DNA of 52,351 nt from an uncultured SAR116 cluster alpha proteobacterium (lineage in GTDB: Bacteria; Pseudomonadota; Alphaproteobacteria; Puniceispirillales; Puniceispirillaceae), in NCBI GenBank assembly GCA_902583715.1, contig CACHXC010000008.1, positions 1 through 52,351 on the forward strand. Direction: 5' to 3'. Positions 43,698-52,351 of the stretch are shown here, piece by piece. Under the pieces are notes generated by a model that saw only the letters and a list, made by a program, of their open reading frames with translations, was not told where the DNA came from and ran no database searches. Both the position numbers and the translations under genes were made by a program. Each line of letters begins with the position of its first letter. Position 1 is the stretch's first letter.

Positions 43698-44804
43698 TTA
43701 CGCTTCGTCACCACGGGCAAGAATGATGGCCCCTATTAAAAACACGGCAAATGCGGGTGTCCATGCAGCAACAATTGTAGGCACACGCAAAGATGCACCC
43801 ATGACTTGCATGAAGTAAGTGAACATGAAAATGACCGTCGCCAACAACACACCGCGTATAAATAAACGAGACCGACTGCCACGTAAACTATTGGTCAATG
43901 TCGCGCGTGCCGCCAACATGGTGATGCCAATCATCATCAGCGGCAATGCTAACAGCTGATAAAGATGCATGCGGTGGGCTGTCGCCGGTATGCCGGCATG
44001 TTCAAGTGACAGGATAAAATCTGGTAATTGGAAAATCGACAAAGCACGCGGTGAGAGGCTTGATTGCTGCAAATCAAGTGAGCCAAGACCCGTTGGCAAA
44101 ATGATAGTGCCAAGCATTTTTTCTTCACCGTTATTTTGCCAGCTGATCGCGTTTTCGACCATCCAGCCGGTTTTTGTTAATTGGCTTGATTCAGCTTTGA
44201 TAACGCGGCGCAGATTTGACGTTTCATTAAATTCATAAATGATCGGATTCAGGATGCGCGATGAGTCCGCATCCAATGTGTCGCCTATAAAAATTAACCT
44301 GCTGTCTGGCAGATTGTCTCTAATCCAAATACCGCTGTCTGATACAGCCAGATCATTTTTATCGGTGCCAAAAATTTCAGCCATTCTGGCCTCATACGCA
44401 AGCGACGTAACAGCGCCAATCGGATTAATAATGGTAATAAAGGCCATGCCAACCATAAAGCTGGCAAACAATGCCGGGCCCAGCGCCGCCCATATTGATT
44501 GCCCAAAGCCACGAACAGCGACAAATTCATTGCTACGATTCCATGAGGAAAAACACAATATAGCCCCAGTTAAAACGGCAAATGGTAAAATCATATGCAT
44601 AACATTTGGTATATTTAACGCGGCCATACTAACATAATTTATATCAGGGATGGTGCGGGTCAAAACGCTCACCCGGCGCACAAGCTCTATAGTCTGGATC
44701 AGGCTGATAATCGAGACCAGACCAAATAGGCAAAAACATACCCAGCCGGCAAACCGCAGGGCAAAATAGCGAAATAATGTGCCAAATGGGGCAAACTGGC
44801 TCAT
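43698..44804 (-). CDS. lptG: LPS export ABC transporter permease LptG
   Basis: Inner-membrane half of the LptB2FG exporter that extracts LPS to the LptC-A-D bridge. ATG 44804 overlaps the lptF stop (ATGA), giving 368 aa; the longer frame to 44897 lies inside lptF. YjgP/YjgQ topology: TM segments at about 15-35, 65-85, 100-120 then a periplasmic jellyroll domain, and three C-terminal TM segments including LLALPLMMIGITMLAARA. Confidence 0.93.
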   Translation of the reverse strand: MSQFAPFGTLFRYFALRFAGWVCFCLFGLVSIISLIQTIELVRRVSVLTRTIPDINYVSMAALNIPNVMHMILPFAVLTGAILCFSSWNRSNEFVAVRGFGQSIWAALGPALFASFMVGMAFITIINPIGAVTSLAYEARMAEIFGTDKNDLAVSDSGIWIRDNLPDSRLIFIGDTLDADSSRILNPIIYEFNETSNLRRVIKAESSQLTKTGWMVENAISWQNNGEEKMLGTIILPTGLGSLDLQQSSLSPRALSIFQLPDFILSLEHAGIPATAHRMHLYQLLALPLMMIGITMLAARATLTNSLRGSRSRLFIRGVLLATVIFMFTYFMQVMGASLRVPTIVAAWTPAFAVFLIGAIILARGDEA

Positions 44805-45901
44805 GTCTGCATACCTAACGCCGGCGTTTTTGGACTGATCAGATGCCAGCTGGCAAAGCCAATCGGTGTGATGATGCTGAGATAAATTAATGGCCATAAC
44901 GCTGCCTGATTACTGGTCCATCCACGGCTGATGACCACACAAATTATAACCAGCACACAGGCACTTACATTAACTATAATGCGTTTTGACCATAAATCCC
45001 GGCGGATTTGCCCTTTCAAGATCAGCGCGGCTGATAACATCGTCAAGGCAATGCCCAGCCAGGGTGAGGCCATCCGGTAATGGGCTTCAGCATGGCGTTG
45101 GAGAAAATATTTAGACGTGGTGGCCAGTTCTGGTGACAGCAGATTGCGGATGCTGTCCTCGTTCATATCGACTGTCTGACGCTTGGTTGGCTGGTCATTT
45201 TTTTGGGTGATTGACAACGAATAGCTTTCAAACAGAAGCACCGCACCCGTCTGTCCTTCATTATCACCCTCGGAGCGTTCACCATTTTGCAAAATCAGCG
45301 TCGGCACACCATCACGATCAACAAATTTACCAGACTCGGCTGTCATCGTGATCATCCGGTCGGTGGTGCGCGTGTCATGGATAAAAATATCTTGCAACAC
45401 ATCATTGTCACCGCGCTTGCCAATAAACATAGTTAGCCCATCGACAATTTCGATAAACACACCTTCGCGCAACAAAACGGTGGGGATGCTGTGCCGGAGT
45501 TTAAATTGCAGGTCTTTGTAGGTTTGAAAGGAGCTTGGCAAAATATAAACCGAATTGATGGTCAAAAATGCAGATAACACCAAACCCAATGCAATCGGGG
45601 CTTTGGCAAGTTGAAACGGGCTGAGACCGACAGCTTGCATGACAGTGAGTTCACGGTCTGCAAGAATACGGCTAAACACCCAATTCACCGCAATAAATCC
45701 CGATATTGGCACGGTAATCATCAACCAAAGCGGCATGGACGCAACCGACATGGTAAAAAATTCCCCGACTGAGGCACCTTTATCCACCACAAACTCAAGC
45801 AGTCGAATACTCTGAAACAACCAAATGATGCTTATCAGTACCGTGATCAAGGCCATGCAGGTCCGAAATAGCTGGTTGAAAATATACAGATTTAACTGCA
45901 T
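44801..45901 (-). CDS. lptF: LPS export ABC transporter permease LptF
   Basis: Partner permease of LptG. ATG 45901 (366 aa) is supported by AGAGGAC upstream; the frame continues to 45940. Starts MQLNLYIFNQLFRTCMALI, then LLEFVVDKGASVGEFFTM, DRELTVMQAVGLSPFQLAKAP (coupling helix region) and FGFASWHLI-like FASWHLI at the end. Periplasmic jellyroll in between. Divergent from pepA. Confidence 0.93.
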   Translation of the reverse strand: MQLNLYIFNQLFRTCMALITVLISIIWLFQSIRLLEFVVDKGASVGEFFTMSVASMPLWLMITVPISGFIAVNWVFSRILADRELTVMQAVGLSPFQLAKAPIALGLVLSAFLTINSVYILPSSFQTYKDLQFKLRHSIPTVLLREGVFIEIVDGLTMFIGKRGDNDVLQDIFIHDTRTTDRMITMTAESGKFVDRDGVPTLILQNGERSEGDNEGQTGAVLLFESYSLSITQKNDQPTKRQTVDMNEDSIRNLLSPELATTSKYFLQRHAEAHYRMASPWLGIALTMLSAALILKGQIRRDLWSKRIIVNVSACVLVIICVVISRGWTSNQAALWPLIYLSIITPIGFASWHLISPKTPALGMQT

Positions 45902-46058
45902 TAATGTCCTCTTTGATTTGCTAACCCGTCCATACCACATTCTTGCTGGTCATGGCAAAACCATATGTAATGCTAAGGTGGATTGACAGCCGGGCAACCA
46001 GCCTTATTTACTGAACGCCAAACCAAATGAAGTTACAGATGCAGATATAGAGAGTAAT

Positions 46059-47552
46059 ATGCCGACAAAATTACAGCTTACCTTTGCCGCAGATGCCCCG
46101 AAAGGCGACGTCATAACCATTTGTCTTATTGGTAAAGGGGGGCAGATTGTCCCCAACTTTGATCAGGATGTCGCCGCCTACCTGATTGACGCAATGGCGG
46201 CGCTGAAATTTACTGGTGCCGTGGGTAAGACCATGTATACCTACTACCGCCAAACAAGTTATCTGCTAGTCGGGGTTGGGGCCGATTTAGGCGCTGGAAG
46301 AGCCGCTGAAAATTTGGGTGGTTGGCTATTTTCAGCTCTTGCAGATACTAACGCAAAACGCGGCTGGCTGCTGGACCATCAGCTTGATGAGACGGTACTT
46401 GCTGATATTTGTTTTGGCGCAGAGCTGGCATCTTATCATTTCGATAAATATTTTACCGATAATAAATCTGATGATTTACAGGTGCAGTTGGTTATCGGCG
46501 GGGATGGTGTGCAGGCGGACAGTCCGCTGATCGCCGATCGCAAAGCCCTTTCAAATGGGGTATTTGTGGCGCGCGATCTGGTGTTTGAACCAGCAAACAA
46601 ATTATTTCCCGAGTCATTTGCATCACGATGCAGTCAGCTCGAAGCGCTTGGTCTTGAGGTTGAAATTCTGGATGAGGCCGCCATGGAAAAGCTGGGCATG
46701 GGTGCATTGCTTGGGGTTGGTCAGGGAAGCCGCCGAGAGTCACGTCTTGTGGTCATGAACTGGCGCGGTGGTGACGATGAGGCACCGCTGGCACTTGTTG
46801 GCAAGGGTGTTACTTTTGATACTGGTGGTATCTCGCTGAAACCGGCCAAAGGCATGGAAGATATGAAATGGGATATGGGCGGTGCGGCGGCTGTAACGGG
46901 TGCTATGGCCGCCATTGCCGGACGCAAAATAAAGAAAAATGTTGTGGGTGTGATTGGCTTGGTTGAGAATATGCCCGATGGCAATGCCCAACGCCCAGGT
47001 GATGTCGTGACGGCAATGTCGGGTAAAACCATCGAGGTGATCAACACCGATGCCGAGGGTCGGTTGGTGTTGGCGGATGCCCTGCATTACACAGAAACCC
47101 GGTTCAAGCCGCGGATGATGGTGAATTTAGCAACGCTTACCGGGGCGATTATTGTGTCATTGGGTAAGGAATTTGGGGGGATGTTCACCAACAGCAATGG
47201 GTTGGCTGAGCAATTGCGCGCCGCTGGTGAACGCGCCGCGGAACCAGTCTGGCATATGCCAATGGGAGCGGCGTACCATAAGATGCTAAAATCACATATC
47301 GCTGATATGAAAAATATTGGCGGACCCTATGGTGGTGCGATAACAGCCGCGTGTTTCTTGGCTAAATTTGTGAATGACACACCATGGGCGCACCTCGATA
47401 TTGCTGGCAAAGCATGGTCGGATAAAGCCACGGCAACTGTACCAAAGGGCGGTACCGGATATGGAGTCAGACTGTTGAACCAATTGATCGACAATTGGCA
47501 GGATGTGACCCGCGATAGTGATGATGCCGGGGCTGATGCGAATGCGGACTAG
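46059..47552 (+). CDS. pepA: Leucyl aminopeptidase
   Basis: Hexameric metallopeptidase (M17) that removes N-terminal Leu and other residues; PepA can also bind DNA in E. coli. Metal ligands: Lys and Asp in [15 protein letters not shown], Asp and Glu in [29 protein letters not shown] also conserved. 497 aa. AGAG-rich site before ATG 46059. holC follows, as in E. coli. Confidence 0.97.
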   Translation: MPTKLQLTFAADAPKGDVITICLIGKGGQIVPNFDQDVAAYLIDAMAALKFTGAVGKTMYTYYRQTSYLLVGVGADLGAGRAAENLGGWLFSALADTNAKRGWLLDHQLDETVLADICFGAELASYHFDKYFTDNKSDDLQVQLVIGGDGVQADSPLIADRKALSNGVFVARDLVFEPANKLFPESFASRCSQLEALGLEVEILDEAAMEKLGMGALLGVGQGSRRESRLVVMNWRGGDDEAPLALVGKGVTFDTGGISLKPAKGMEDMKWDMGGAAAVTGAMAAIAGRKIKKNVVGVIGLVENMPDGNAQRPGDVVTAMSGKTIEVINTDAEGRLVLADALHYTETRFKPRMMVNLATLTGAIIVSLGKEFGGMFTNSNGLAEQLRAAGERAAEPVWHMPMGAAYHKMLKSHIADMKNIGGPYGGAITAACFLAKFVNDTPWAHLDIAGKAWSDKATATVPKGGTGYGVRLLNQLIDNWQDVTRDSDDAGADANAD

Positions 47553-47564
47553 GCGGCGGGTGTG

Positions 47565-48017
47565 ATGCTGCATATAGGGTTTTACCAACTTGGCGAAGCC
47601 AGTGTGCATGATGCTGTGCTGATGCTTGTGCAAAAAGCGCGTGGCACGGGCAAAAAAATGCTTATTTATTGCCCAAGCCCCGCAGCCACAGCGTTTGATG
47701 ATGCCTTGTGGAGCCATGATTCAAACAGCTGGTTACCACATGGGCTGGATGCAGCGCCGGGGGCGGAACTGGCATCGGTTTGGGTATGCAGTGACATGAC
47801 CAGCAACCCAATTGATGCTGGCTATGTGATGCTATTGCACGGGGCGGAGCCCGAAAGCTGGACTGGGTTTGAACGGGCATTTGTGGTCTTTGATGGGAAA
47901 TCAGATGCGCAGTTACAACAGGCCCGGTCCCAATGGCAAAAATGGAAATCTCATGCTGAAACGGAGCTCGCTTATTTTGCACAAACGGCTGGCGGCAAGT
48001 GGGAAAGAAAGGCCTGA
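47565..48017 (+). CDS. holC: DNA polymerase III subunit chi
   Basis: Clamp-loader accessory subunit that contacts SSB. About 150 aa, with IGFYQLGEASVHDAVLMLVQKA at the start, KKMLIYCPS, DDALWSHDSNSWLPHG, and FERAFVVFDG and ARSQWQKWKSH near the C-terminus, matching alphaproteobacterial HolC. Follows pepA by 12 bp, the widespread pepA-holC order. ATG 47565 is used; GTG 47562 precedes it. Confidence 0.92.
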   Translation: MLHIGFYQLGEASVHDAVLMLVQKARGTGKKMLIYCPSPAATAFDDALWSHDSNSWLPHGLDAAPGAELASVWVCSDMTSNPIDAGYVMLLHGAEPESWTGFERAFVVFDGKSDAQLQQARSQWQKWKSHAETELAYFAQTAGGKWERKA

Positions 48018-48206
48018 CCACCCAGCGGTATCGTCACCAGCACCGCCACCAGCACCGTCTGCATCCAGCGATATAATTTTGTTACCACGTTCAAGATTAG
48101 GGGTTGTCTATGCTGGCTTGCTTGCCGTATTAAGACATCACCTATTTTGGCTTTTACTCTGGGGTTGGCACAAGGTCTGCCGGGCCCCTATACCAAAGGA
48201 TGCATA

Positions 48207-48629
48207 ATGGCTATCGAAAGAACCTTCTCAATTATCAAACCTGATGCAACACGCCGTAATCTTACCGGTCAAATCAATGCGCGGCTCGAAGCGGCTGGTC
48301 TTCGTATTGTTGGACAAAAGCGCAAACAGCTGACCGAAGCTGAAGCCAAGGCATTTTACGCAGTGCATGCAGAACGCCCATTTTATAATGATCTGGTTGC
48401 CTTTATGACATCTGGCCCGGTGGTTTTGCAGGTGCTTGAGGGTGAAAATGCTGTTGCCGCCAACCGTGAGGTGATGGGCGCTACCAACCCGGCTGATGCG
48501 GCTGATGGCACAATTCGCAAAGATTTTGCTGAATCAATCGAGGCGAATTCGGTACATGGGTCAGATAGCTCAGAAAATGCAGTCATCGAAATCGGCTATT
48601 TCTTTGCCGGGTGTGAAATCACATCATAA
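48207..48629 (+). CDS. ndk: Nucleoside diphosphate kinase
   Basis: Transfers the gamma-phosphate among nucleoside di- and triphosphates through a phospho-His. Active-site His117 in [15 protein letters not shown] near the N-terminus, and [19 protein letters not shown]. 140 aa, normal. AAAGGA at 48195-48200 precedes ATG 48207. The 189 bp from holC include a 12-bp tandem duplication (48035-48058). Confidence 0.98.
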   Translation: MAIERTFSIIKPDATRRNLTGQINARLEAAGLRIVGQKRKQLTEAEAKAFYAVHAERPFYNDLVAFMTSGPVVLQVLEGENAVAANREVMGATNPADAADGTIRKDFAESIEANSVHGSDSSENAVIEIGYFFAGCEITS

Positions 48630-48680
48630 CGCATGACCCGCGTGTCATTGCCTTTAACAAATGAACATCATAACAAAATA

Positions 48681-48697
48681 GGCGGGATTTTCCCGCC
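48681..48697. terminator. Hairpin between convergent ndk and coxIV-like gene
   Basis: GGCGGGA (48681-48687), TTT, TCCCGCC (48691-48697): perfect 7-bp stem. On the minus strand TATTTTGTTAT follows, T-rich, so it best serves the coxIV-like gene; it may also end ndk. Confidence 0.6.
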
Positions 48698-48721
48698 GTT
48701 TGCTGTCTATTGCCGCCGGTT

Positions 48722-48853
48722 TTATACCAGCGTGGCAGCCATGATCGCCAAGGTGATAATGATAGCGACGAGGCAGATTTTTGCCGCAAACATCACATTT
48801 TCGTAAATTTTCAGATGCTGTTTGGCCTGTTTATCAAATGAACTGGTATCCAT
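48722..48853 (-). CDS. aa3-type cytochrome c oxidase subunit IV-like protein, 43 aa
   Basis: The minus strand from ATG 48853 to TAA 48722 encodes MDTSSFDKQAKQHLKIYENV followed by a single hydrophobic helix (about residues 27-43). This matches the small bacterial aa3 oxidase subunit IV family (PF07835 by memory): a short charged head with an HxxIY-like element and one transmembrane segment. GGAG lies 11 nt upstream. It is too short for most ORF callers. The rest of the oxidase is elsewhere, as is common in alphaproteobacteria. Based on pattern only. Confidence 0.65.
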   Translation of the reverse strand: MDTSSFDKQAKQHLKIYENVMFAAKICLVAIIITLAIMAATLV

Positions 48854-48979
48854 TTCGCGATGCTCCCCTGTAAATTCTTCTGATGCACCCGTGGCTGTTT
48901 TGGCCTGTGTTTACATCTCATGTCAGATATATGGCCGAAATAGCGGTGTAAATCAACTGACAAATCGCCGCGATCATTG

Positions 48980-49651
48980 TCAGTGCTGTGGCCATTTTAG
49001 TGTTTTGATGAGGCGGCGATCAGCAGACAATGACGGTATCACAAGATCTGGACTGTGCCAGTTTACTTGGTACGCAGCGAGGGTCAGATGTCCCTCGCAC
49101 AAGCATTTTAGTACAAAAGGATAGAGATGATGTTCGAGCTGTAACACGCGTGCGGCCAGGCGATCTGCATCATCATCAGGCAAAATTGACAGCTCGGCTT
49201 GCAGAATGATGGGGCCTTCATCCAGCTCTGCAGTAACGAGATGGACGGTTGCGCCATGCTGTCTGGCCTGTGCGTCAATCGCACGTTGATGAGTGTCAAG
49301 TCCTTTAAATTCAGGTAAAAGTGACGGGTGAATATTGATCAATTTACCAGCAAACGCTTTGGTAAATTCAGCGCCAAGAATGGCCATATATCCCGCCAAA
49401 AAGACATAATCAGCGGATGATGATGTTATAGCATCTTGGATGGCCGCATCATGCGCCTGCCGCGTGGAAAAATTTCGCCTTTCGATGACTTTTGTTTCAA
49501 TGCCTAATTTTACCGCATGAGCAAGTCCAGCACAATGCTGGTTACTGATAACAATAGCGATACGTGCATCAAGTTGGTCTGTCTCGATGGCCTTGGCAAG
49601 TTTCACCATATTGCTGCCGCGGCCAGAAATAAGGATGGCAAGTTGAAGCAT
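48980..49651 (-). CDS. purN: Phosphoribosylglycinamide formyltransferase
   Basis: Formyltetrahydrofolate-dependent conversion of GAR to FGAR. ILISGRGSNMVKL near the start, INIHPSLLPEFKGLDTH (catalytic His), GATVHLVTAELDEGPIIL. 223 aa, slightly longer than the usual ~200-210, with a short C-terminal extension. Its ATG overlaps the purM stop by one base (TAATG). Confidence 0.97.
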   Translation of the reverse strand: MLQLAILISGRGSNMVKLAKAIETDQLDARIAIVISNQHCAGLAHAVKLGIETKVIERRNFSTRQAHDAAIQDAITSSSADYVFLAGYMAILGAEFTKAFAGKLINIHPSLLPEFKGLDTHQRAIDAQARQHGATVHLVTAELDEGPIILQAELSILPDDDADRLAARVLQLEHHLYPFVLKCLCEGHLTLAAYQVNWHSPDLVIPSLSADRRLIKTLKWPQH

Positions 49652-50739
49652 TACTGCCCCAGCCAGCTATCACTGTGATCAAGCAAAACAGCACTGCTCG
49701 CATTGCGGTGGATCAATTTTCCGGCAACCCACGCATCTGGCTCAGGACCGTTTTGCAAGGCTGTTAACACCGCGTCAGACCTGCCGCTATCAACGAAAAT
49801 CAGCAGGCCCATGCCGCAATTAAATGTGCGTGCCAATTCCTGTAACTCCATGGCACCTTGATCACGCAACCAAGCAAAAATAGGCGGCAATGGCCGTGCC
49901 GCACAATCGATCTTTAATGCAACATCACCATGATAGACGCGGGGCGGGTTTTCTATTAATCCGCCACCTGTGACATGGACAATGCCATTGACCCCACCAA
50001 TTTGTAGCGCGATGGCGGTGGCCTTCTGGTAAATCCGTGTGGGCGCCATGACAGCATCGCCCAATGTGGCGTCGGTGCTATCAAAAGGGGGAGCCGTATC
50101 CAGAGCCGCCCCTGACAATTCAATGATTTTTCGCACCAGAGAATAGCCATTTGAATGCACACCTGATGATGGCAAGGCGATGGCGACATCCTCGACTTTA
50201 GGCTGTCCGGGCGAGAGCAAACTGTTACGTTCGGCGGCACCAACACAAAATCCGGCCAGATCATAACTGCCAGCCGGATACATGCCCGGCATTTCCGCCG
50301 TTTCGCCGCCAATCAGCGCGCAATCTGCCAAAAGACAGCCATCAGCAATGCCAGCAATCACTTCGGTTGCCATGCCGCGATCTAATTTTCCGGTCGCAAA
50401 ATAATCAAGAAAAAACAATGGCATCGCACCTTGTGCCAGAATATCGTTCGCGCACATAGCCACCAAATCAATGCCAATGCCGCGATGTAGACCGGTCTGT
50501 TTGGCAAGTTCAAGCTTGGTGCCGACACCATCGGTTGCGGCGACCAGAACCGGGTCGGTGAAACCGGCCGCTTTCAGGTCAAACAGCCCGCCGAATCCGC
50601 CAAGATCAGACTCCGCACCAGCACGCCGTGTACGTTTGGCATGCGGGGCAATATCACCAATCAACGCGTCACCAGCATCAATATCGACACCAGCATCGCT
50701 ATATTTTAGGGTTTTTGGTTGTTTTTGTCGGATAGACAT
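49651..50739 (-). CDS. purM: Phosphoribosylformylglycinamidine cyclo-ligase (AIR synthetase)
   Basis: Converts FGAM to AIR with ATP. YSDAGVDIDAGDALI, ATDGVGTKLELAKQTG, AMCANDILAQGAMPLFFLDYFA, IGGETAEMPGMY and VTGGGLIENPPRV are standard. 362 aa, normal. First of the purM-purN pair, divergent from the DUF2066 gene with 81 bp between. Confidence 0.98.
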   Translation of the reverse strand: MSIRQKQPKTLKYSDAGVDIDAGDALIGDIAPHAKRTRRAGAESDLGGFGGLFDLKAAGFTDPVLVAATDGVGTKLELAKQTGLHRGIGIDLVAMCANDILAQGAMPLFFLDYFATGKLDRGMATEVIAGIADGCLLADCALIGGETAEMPGMYPAGSYDLAGFCVGAAERNSLLSPGQPKVEDVAIALPSSGVHSNGYSLVRKIIELSGAALDTAPPFDSTDATLGDAVMAPTRIYQKATAIALQIGGVNGIVHVTGGGLIENPPRVYHGDVALKIDCAARPLPPIFAWLRDQGAMELQELARTFNCGMGLLIFVDSGRSDAVLTALQNGPEPDAWVAGKLIHRNASSAVLLDHSDSWLGQ

Positions 50740-50800
50740 GCTGGCCTCAATCGATAGGGGTGATATAACAATATGGCGATCAGTTTGATTTCATCTTTAA

Positions 50801-50806
50801 TATAAT
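50801..50806 (+). promoter_or_regulatory. Consensus -10 element before the DUF2066 gene
   Basis: TATAAT at 50801-50806; no good -35 at 16-18 bp. Only 14 bp separate it from ATG 50821, so the leader would be very short, or the true start is later (ATG 50869). Confidence 0.4.
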
Positions 50807-50820
50807 AGGCATTTGACAAT

Positions 50821-51984
50821 ATGCATCTAGCAATAATCTCTCACAAAGTTGCAAAATTCATCACACACATGACTTGCCGGGCGACCTGTCTTGTCACGAT
50901 GGTGATGATATGCCTGACAGCCACACCCCCGGCAATCGCAAAAATGGCCAATCGTTGTGACGAACCGGTATTTGGCGCCGCCAGCATTGTCATTGACAAA
51001 ATGGCCGCTACCGCCGCTGAAGCCCGGGAAACAGGCGTTGATGCCGCCGCACAAGAAGCTTTTCAGCAAGTGTTGAAACGCGTTTTGCTATCAAATGAAG
51101 ATCAAGCCAATTTTGCTGCGGCGCATTCTTATGACGCCTTTACTGATTTTGTGCACATTATCGAGGAAAAGAATCTCGAAAAACGCTATATAGCGCGGCT
51201 GGATTTTTGTTTTGATGCTGAACGGATGCGTACCGCCATGCAAAAGGTTGGTTTGCAATGGGTGGAACTACAAAGCCCGACAATATTACTACTGCCCGTC
51301 TGGAAAGACCCGGATGGTACCAGCGCGTGGTTAAAAAATAATAGCTGGATTGTTGGCTGGCATGATGCGGTAGATAAATATGACGGCCTTGTCAGCTTGC
51401 GGCGTTTACCGCATAGCCTGACGCATGAGCGACGTTTTCGTGGCACTGATCTTCTGGCAGCTAACCCCGTCAAACTGGCCGCCGCCACCCGTATCGCAAA
51501 AGCCGAACAGGTTTTGGTTGTCGCCGCCACGCTTGATTATGAGGGAAGCAAGCGCGTTGTCGATGTTGAGGCGCGCTTGTTCGACAAAACTGGACAGCCA
51601 ATCACCACCATTTCGAGGCTGTTAGACATAAAGCTTGGTAAATCTGATAACGCGCAACTTGATCAAACGCGGCAATCCATTCTTGATCGGATTGAAGGGT
51701 CATGGCGCAATGCCAATCTTATCGACAGTAACGCGACAGGTTATTTGCTGGTCGATGTGCCGGTAACATCTGTAAAACAATGGTCTGACCGGCTAGCGGC
51801 GTTGCAACAGGTGGCGGTGATCAAAAATGTGACCATCCGGACGTTGAACTCCGATGGTGGTAGCGTTTCGCTGGCCTTGGTAGGGTCAAGGGAAGCCTTG
51901 AAAAATGCGCTGGCGGCACATGATTTGGCGCTTGTTGATACAGGTGACGTCTTATCCATCATTGCAAAATCAGACAAGCAATGA
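50821..51984 (+). CDS. DUF2066 domain protein, likely exported
   Basis: 387 aa. Residues about 17-41 (MTCRATCLVTMVMICLTATP to PAIA) look like a signal peptide if translation starts at ATG 50869, otherwise a late one. The family hallmark is the AREQAL-like AAAQEAFQQVLKRVLLS region and LDFCFDAERMRTAMQKVGLQWVELQSPTILLLPVW. The second half is a repeated alpha/beta unit. Function unknown. In many alphaproteobacteria and gammaproteobacteria it precedes an Hda-type gene, as here. Confidence 0.75.
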   Translation: MHLAIISHKVAKFITHMTCRATCLVTMVMICLTATPPAIAKMANRCDEPVFGAASIVIDKMAATAAEARETGVDAAAQEAFQQVLKRVLLSNEDQANFAAAHSYDAFTDFVHIIEEKNLEKRYIARLDFCFDAERMRTAMQKVGLQWVELQSPTILLLPVWKDPDGTSAWLKNNSWIVGWHDAVDKYDGLVSLRRLPHSLTHERRFRGTDLLAANPVKLAAATRIAKAEQVLVVAATLDYEGSKRVVDVEARLFDKTGQPITTISRLLDIKLGKSDNAQLDQTRQSILDRIEGSWRNANLIDSNATGYLLVDVPVTSVKQWSDRLAALQQVAVIKNVTIRTLNSDGGSVSLALVGSREALKNALAAHDLALVDTGDVLSIIAKSDKQ

Positions 51985-52351
51985 ATGACCGATGCTGGTG
52001 ATGTGATGACACGCAAGATGCAACAGATGCCGCTGAAAATGCCGTTTCCAAAATTACAGGGGCGGGATGATTTTATCATTGGTGATTGCAATAGGCTGGC
52101 GGCGGCATGGATAAATCGTTGGCCTGACTGGCCAAAACCCGGGCATAGTCTGAATCTGGTTGGCCCGGCGCGGGCTGGCAAATCGCATCTGGCGGCAATT
52201 TGGCAGGATATGTGTGGGGCGCGTCTTTGTGATCATCCGGCGGCACTGGCTGCGATAATGACTGATGCGGATGTGCCGCTTGTTATTCTGGACAAAATTG
52301 ATGGCGCCTTTGATTGGCCGGAAGACACATTATTTCACTTGTTCACCAGAT
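51985..52351 (+). CDS. DnaA-like (Hda-type) protein, 5' part
   Basis: Partial, running off the window. From ATG 51985 (or ATG 52006): PKLQGRDDFIIGDCNRLAAAWI and WPKPGHSLNLVGPARAGKSHL, a Walker A-like loop of the DnaA AAA+ family with GPARAGKS instead of GxxGxGKT, then LVILDKIDGAFDWPE in the Walker B position. Fits HdaA/DnaA-related regulators that promote DnaA-ATP hydrolysis at the clamp. Starts directly after the DUF2066 stop. Confidence 0.8.
   Translation, partial: MTDAGDVMTRKMQQMPLKMPFPKLQGRDDFIIGDCNRLAAAWINRWPDWPKPGHSLNLVGPARAGKSHLAAIWQDMCGARLCDHPAALAAIMTDADVPLVILDKIDGAFDWPEDTLFHLFTR

Noticed and set aside
48035-48058. 12-bp duplication (CACCAGCACCGC twice) downstream of holC
   Set aside because: Only two copies with no clear context; probably slippage, so not listed as an important finding.

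Overview
The window is a dense stretch of bacterial chromosome carrying mostly housekeeping genes. It looks like a marine-type alphaproteobacterium. The reasons are the rpsD, grxD-bolA-purL-purQ-purS-purC-purB and rpsF-rpsR-rplI-dnaB-alr gene orders, a fused MnmC, a minimal aa3-oxidase subunit IV gene, a CGFS glutaredoxin next to BolA, LptF/LptG plus SurA (a Gram-negative envelope), moderate GC and short intergenic gaps. A SAR116-like (Puniceispirillales) placement is my inference from overall feel; no sequence search was possible.

Layout. 1-6816 (+): 3' end of glutamine-dependent NAD synthetase, glutamyl- and cysteinyl-tRNA synthetases, citramalate synthase, a TrmJ-type tRNA methyltransferase and ribosomal protein S4. 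A 402-bp gap follows (6817-7218) with strong inverted repeats. 7219-13599: a small ABM-fold protein (+), then on the minus strand the long purine cluster purB-purC-purS-purQ-purL running into bolA-grxD. 13600-23228 is the loosest part: a 60-aa ORF, a decayed radC, map, a CinA-like protein, a rhomboid protease, tRNA-Leu(UAA), a CWC-type cysteine-rich protein, an HD hydrolase, an unknown membrane-anchored coiled-coil protein, a flavin reductase, a GST, a YcgN-type protein and a decayed cyclopropane-fatty-acid synthase. 23229-35049: mnmC (+), then a minus block of purF-SDR, cvpA, radA, mlaF-mlaE, alr, dnaB and rplI-rpsR-rpsF. 35403-40517 (+): fabD-fabG-acpP-fabF-mltG-gmk, that is fatty acid elongation joined to cell-wall and nucleotide genes. 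40514-45901 (-): lptF-lptG, surA, pdxA-rsmA, an envelope and ribosome-maturation block. 46059-48629 (+): pepA, holC, ndk. 48722-50739 (-): a 43-aa coxIV-like gene and purM-purN. 50821-end (+): a DUF2066 protein and the start of an Hda/DnaA-like replication regulator.

How the genes work together. Purine synthesis dominates: purF, purM, purN, purS/Q/L, purC and purB sit at three loci and cover nearly all steps from PRPP to AMP, with gmk and ndk supplying GTP and dNTP precursors. Translation is represented by gltX, cysS, rpsD, rpsF/R, rplI, map, trmJ, mnmC, rsmA and a tRNA. Envelope biogenesis is represented by lptF/G, surA, mlaE/F, mltG, alr and the fab genes.

No defence island, prophage, transposon, CRISPR or obvious new multigene system was found. 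The most interesting items are: a roughly 95-nt two-armed inverted-repeat element downstream of rpsD; a dnaB gene of clearly lower GC sitting inside a conserved gene order, with a 17-bp palindrome against its start codon; two clear pseudogenes (radC with a ruined active-site motif, cfa with two in-frame TAA codons and a frameshift); a structured rpsF leader; and a 43-aa oxidase-subunit gene that ORF callers would miss.
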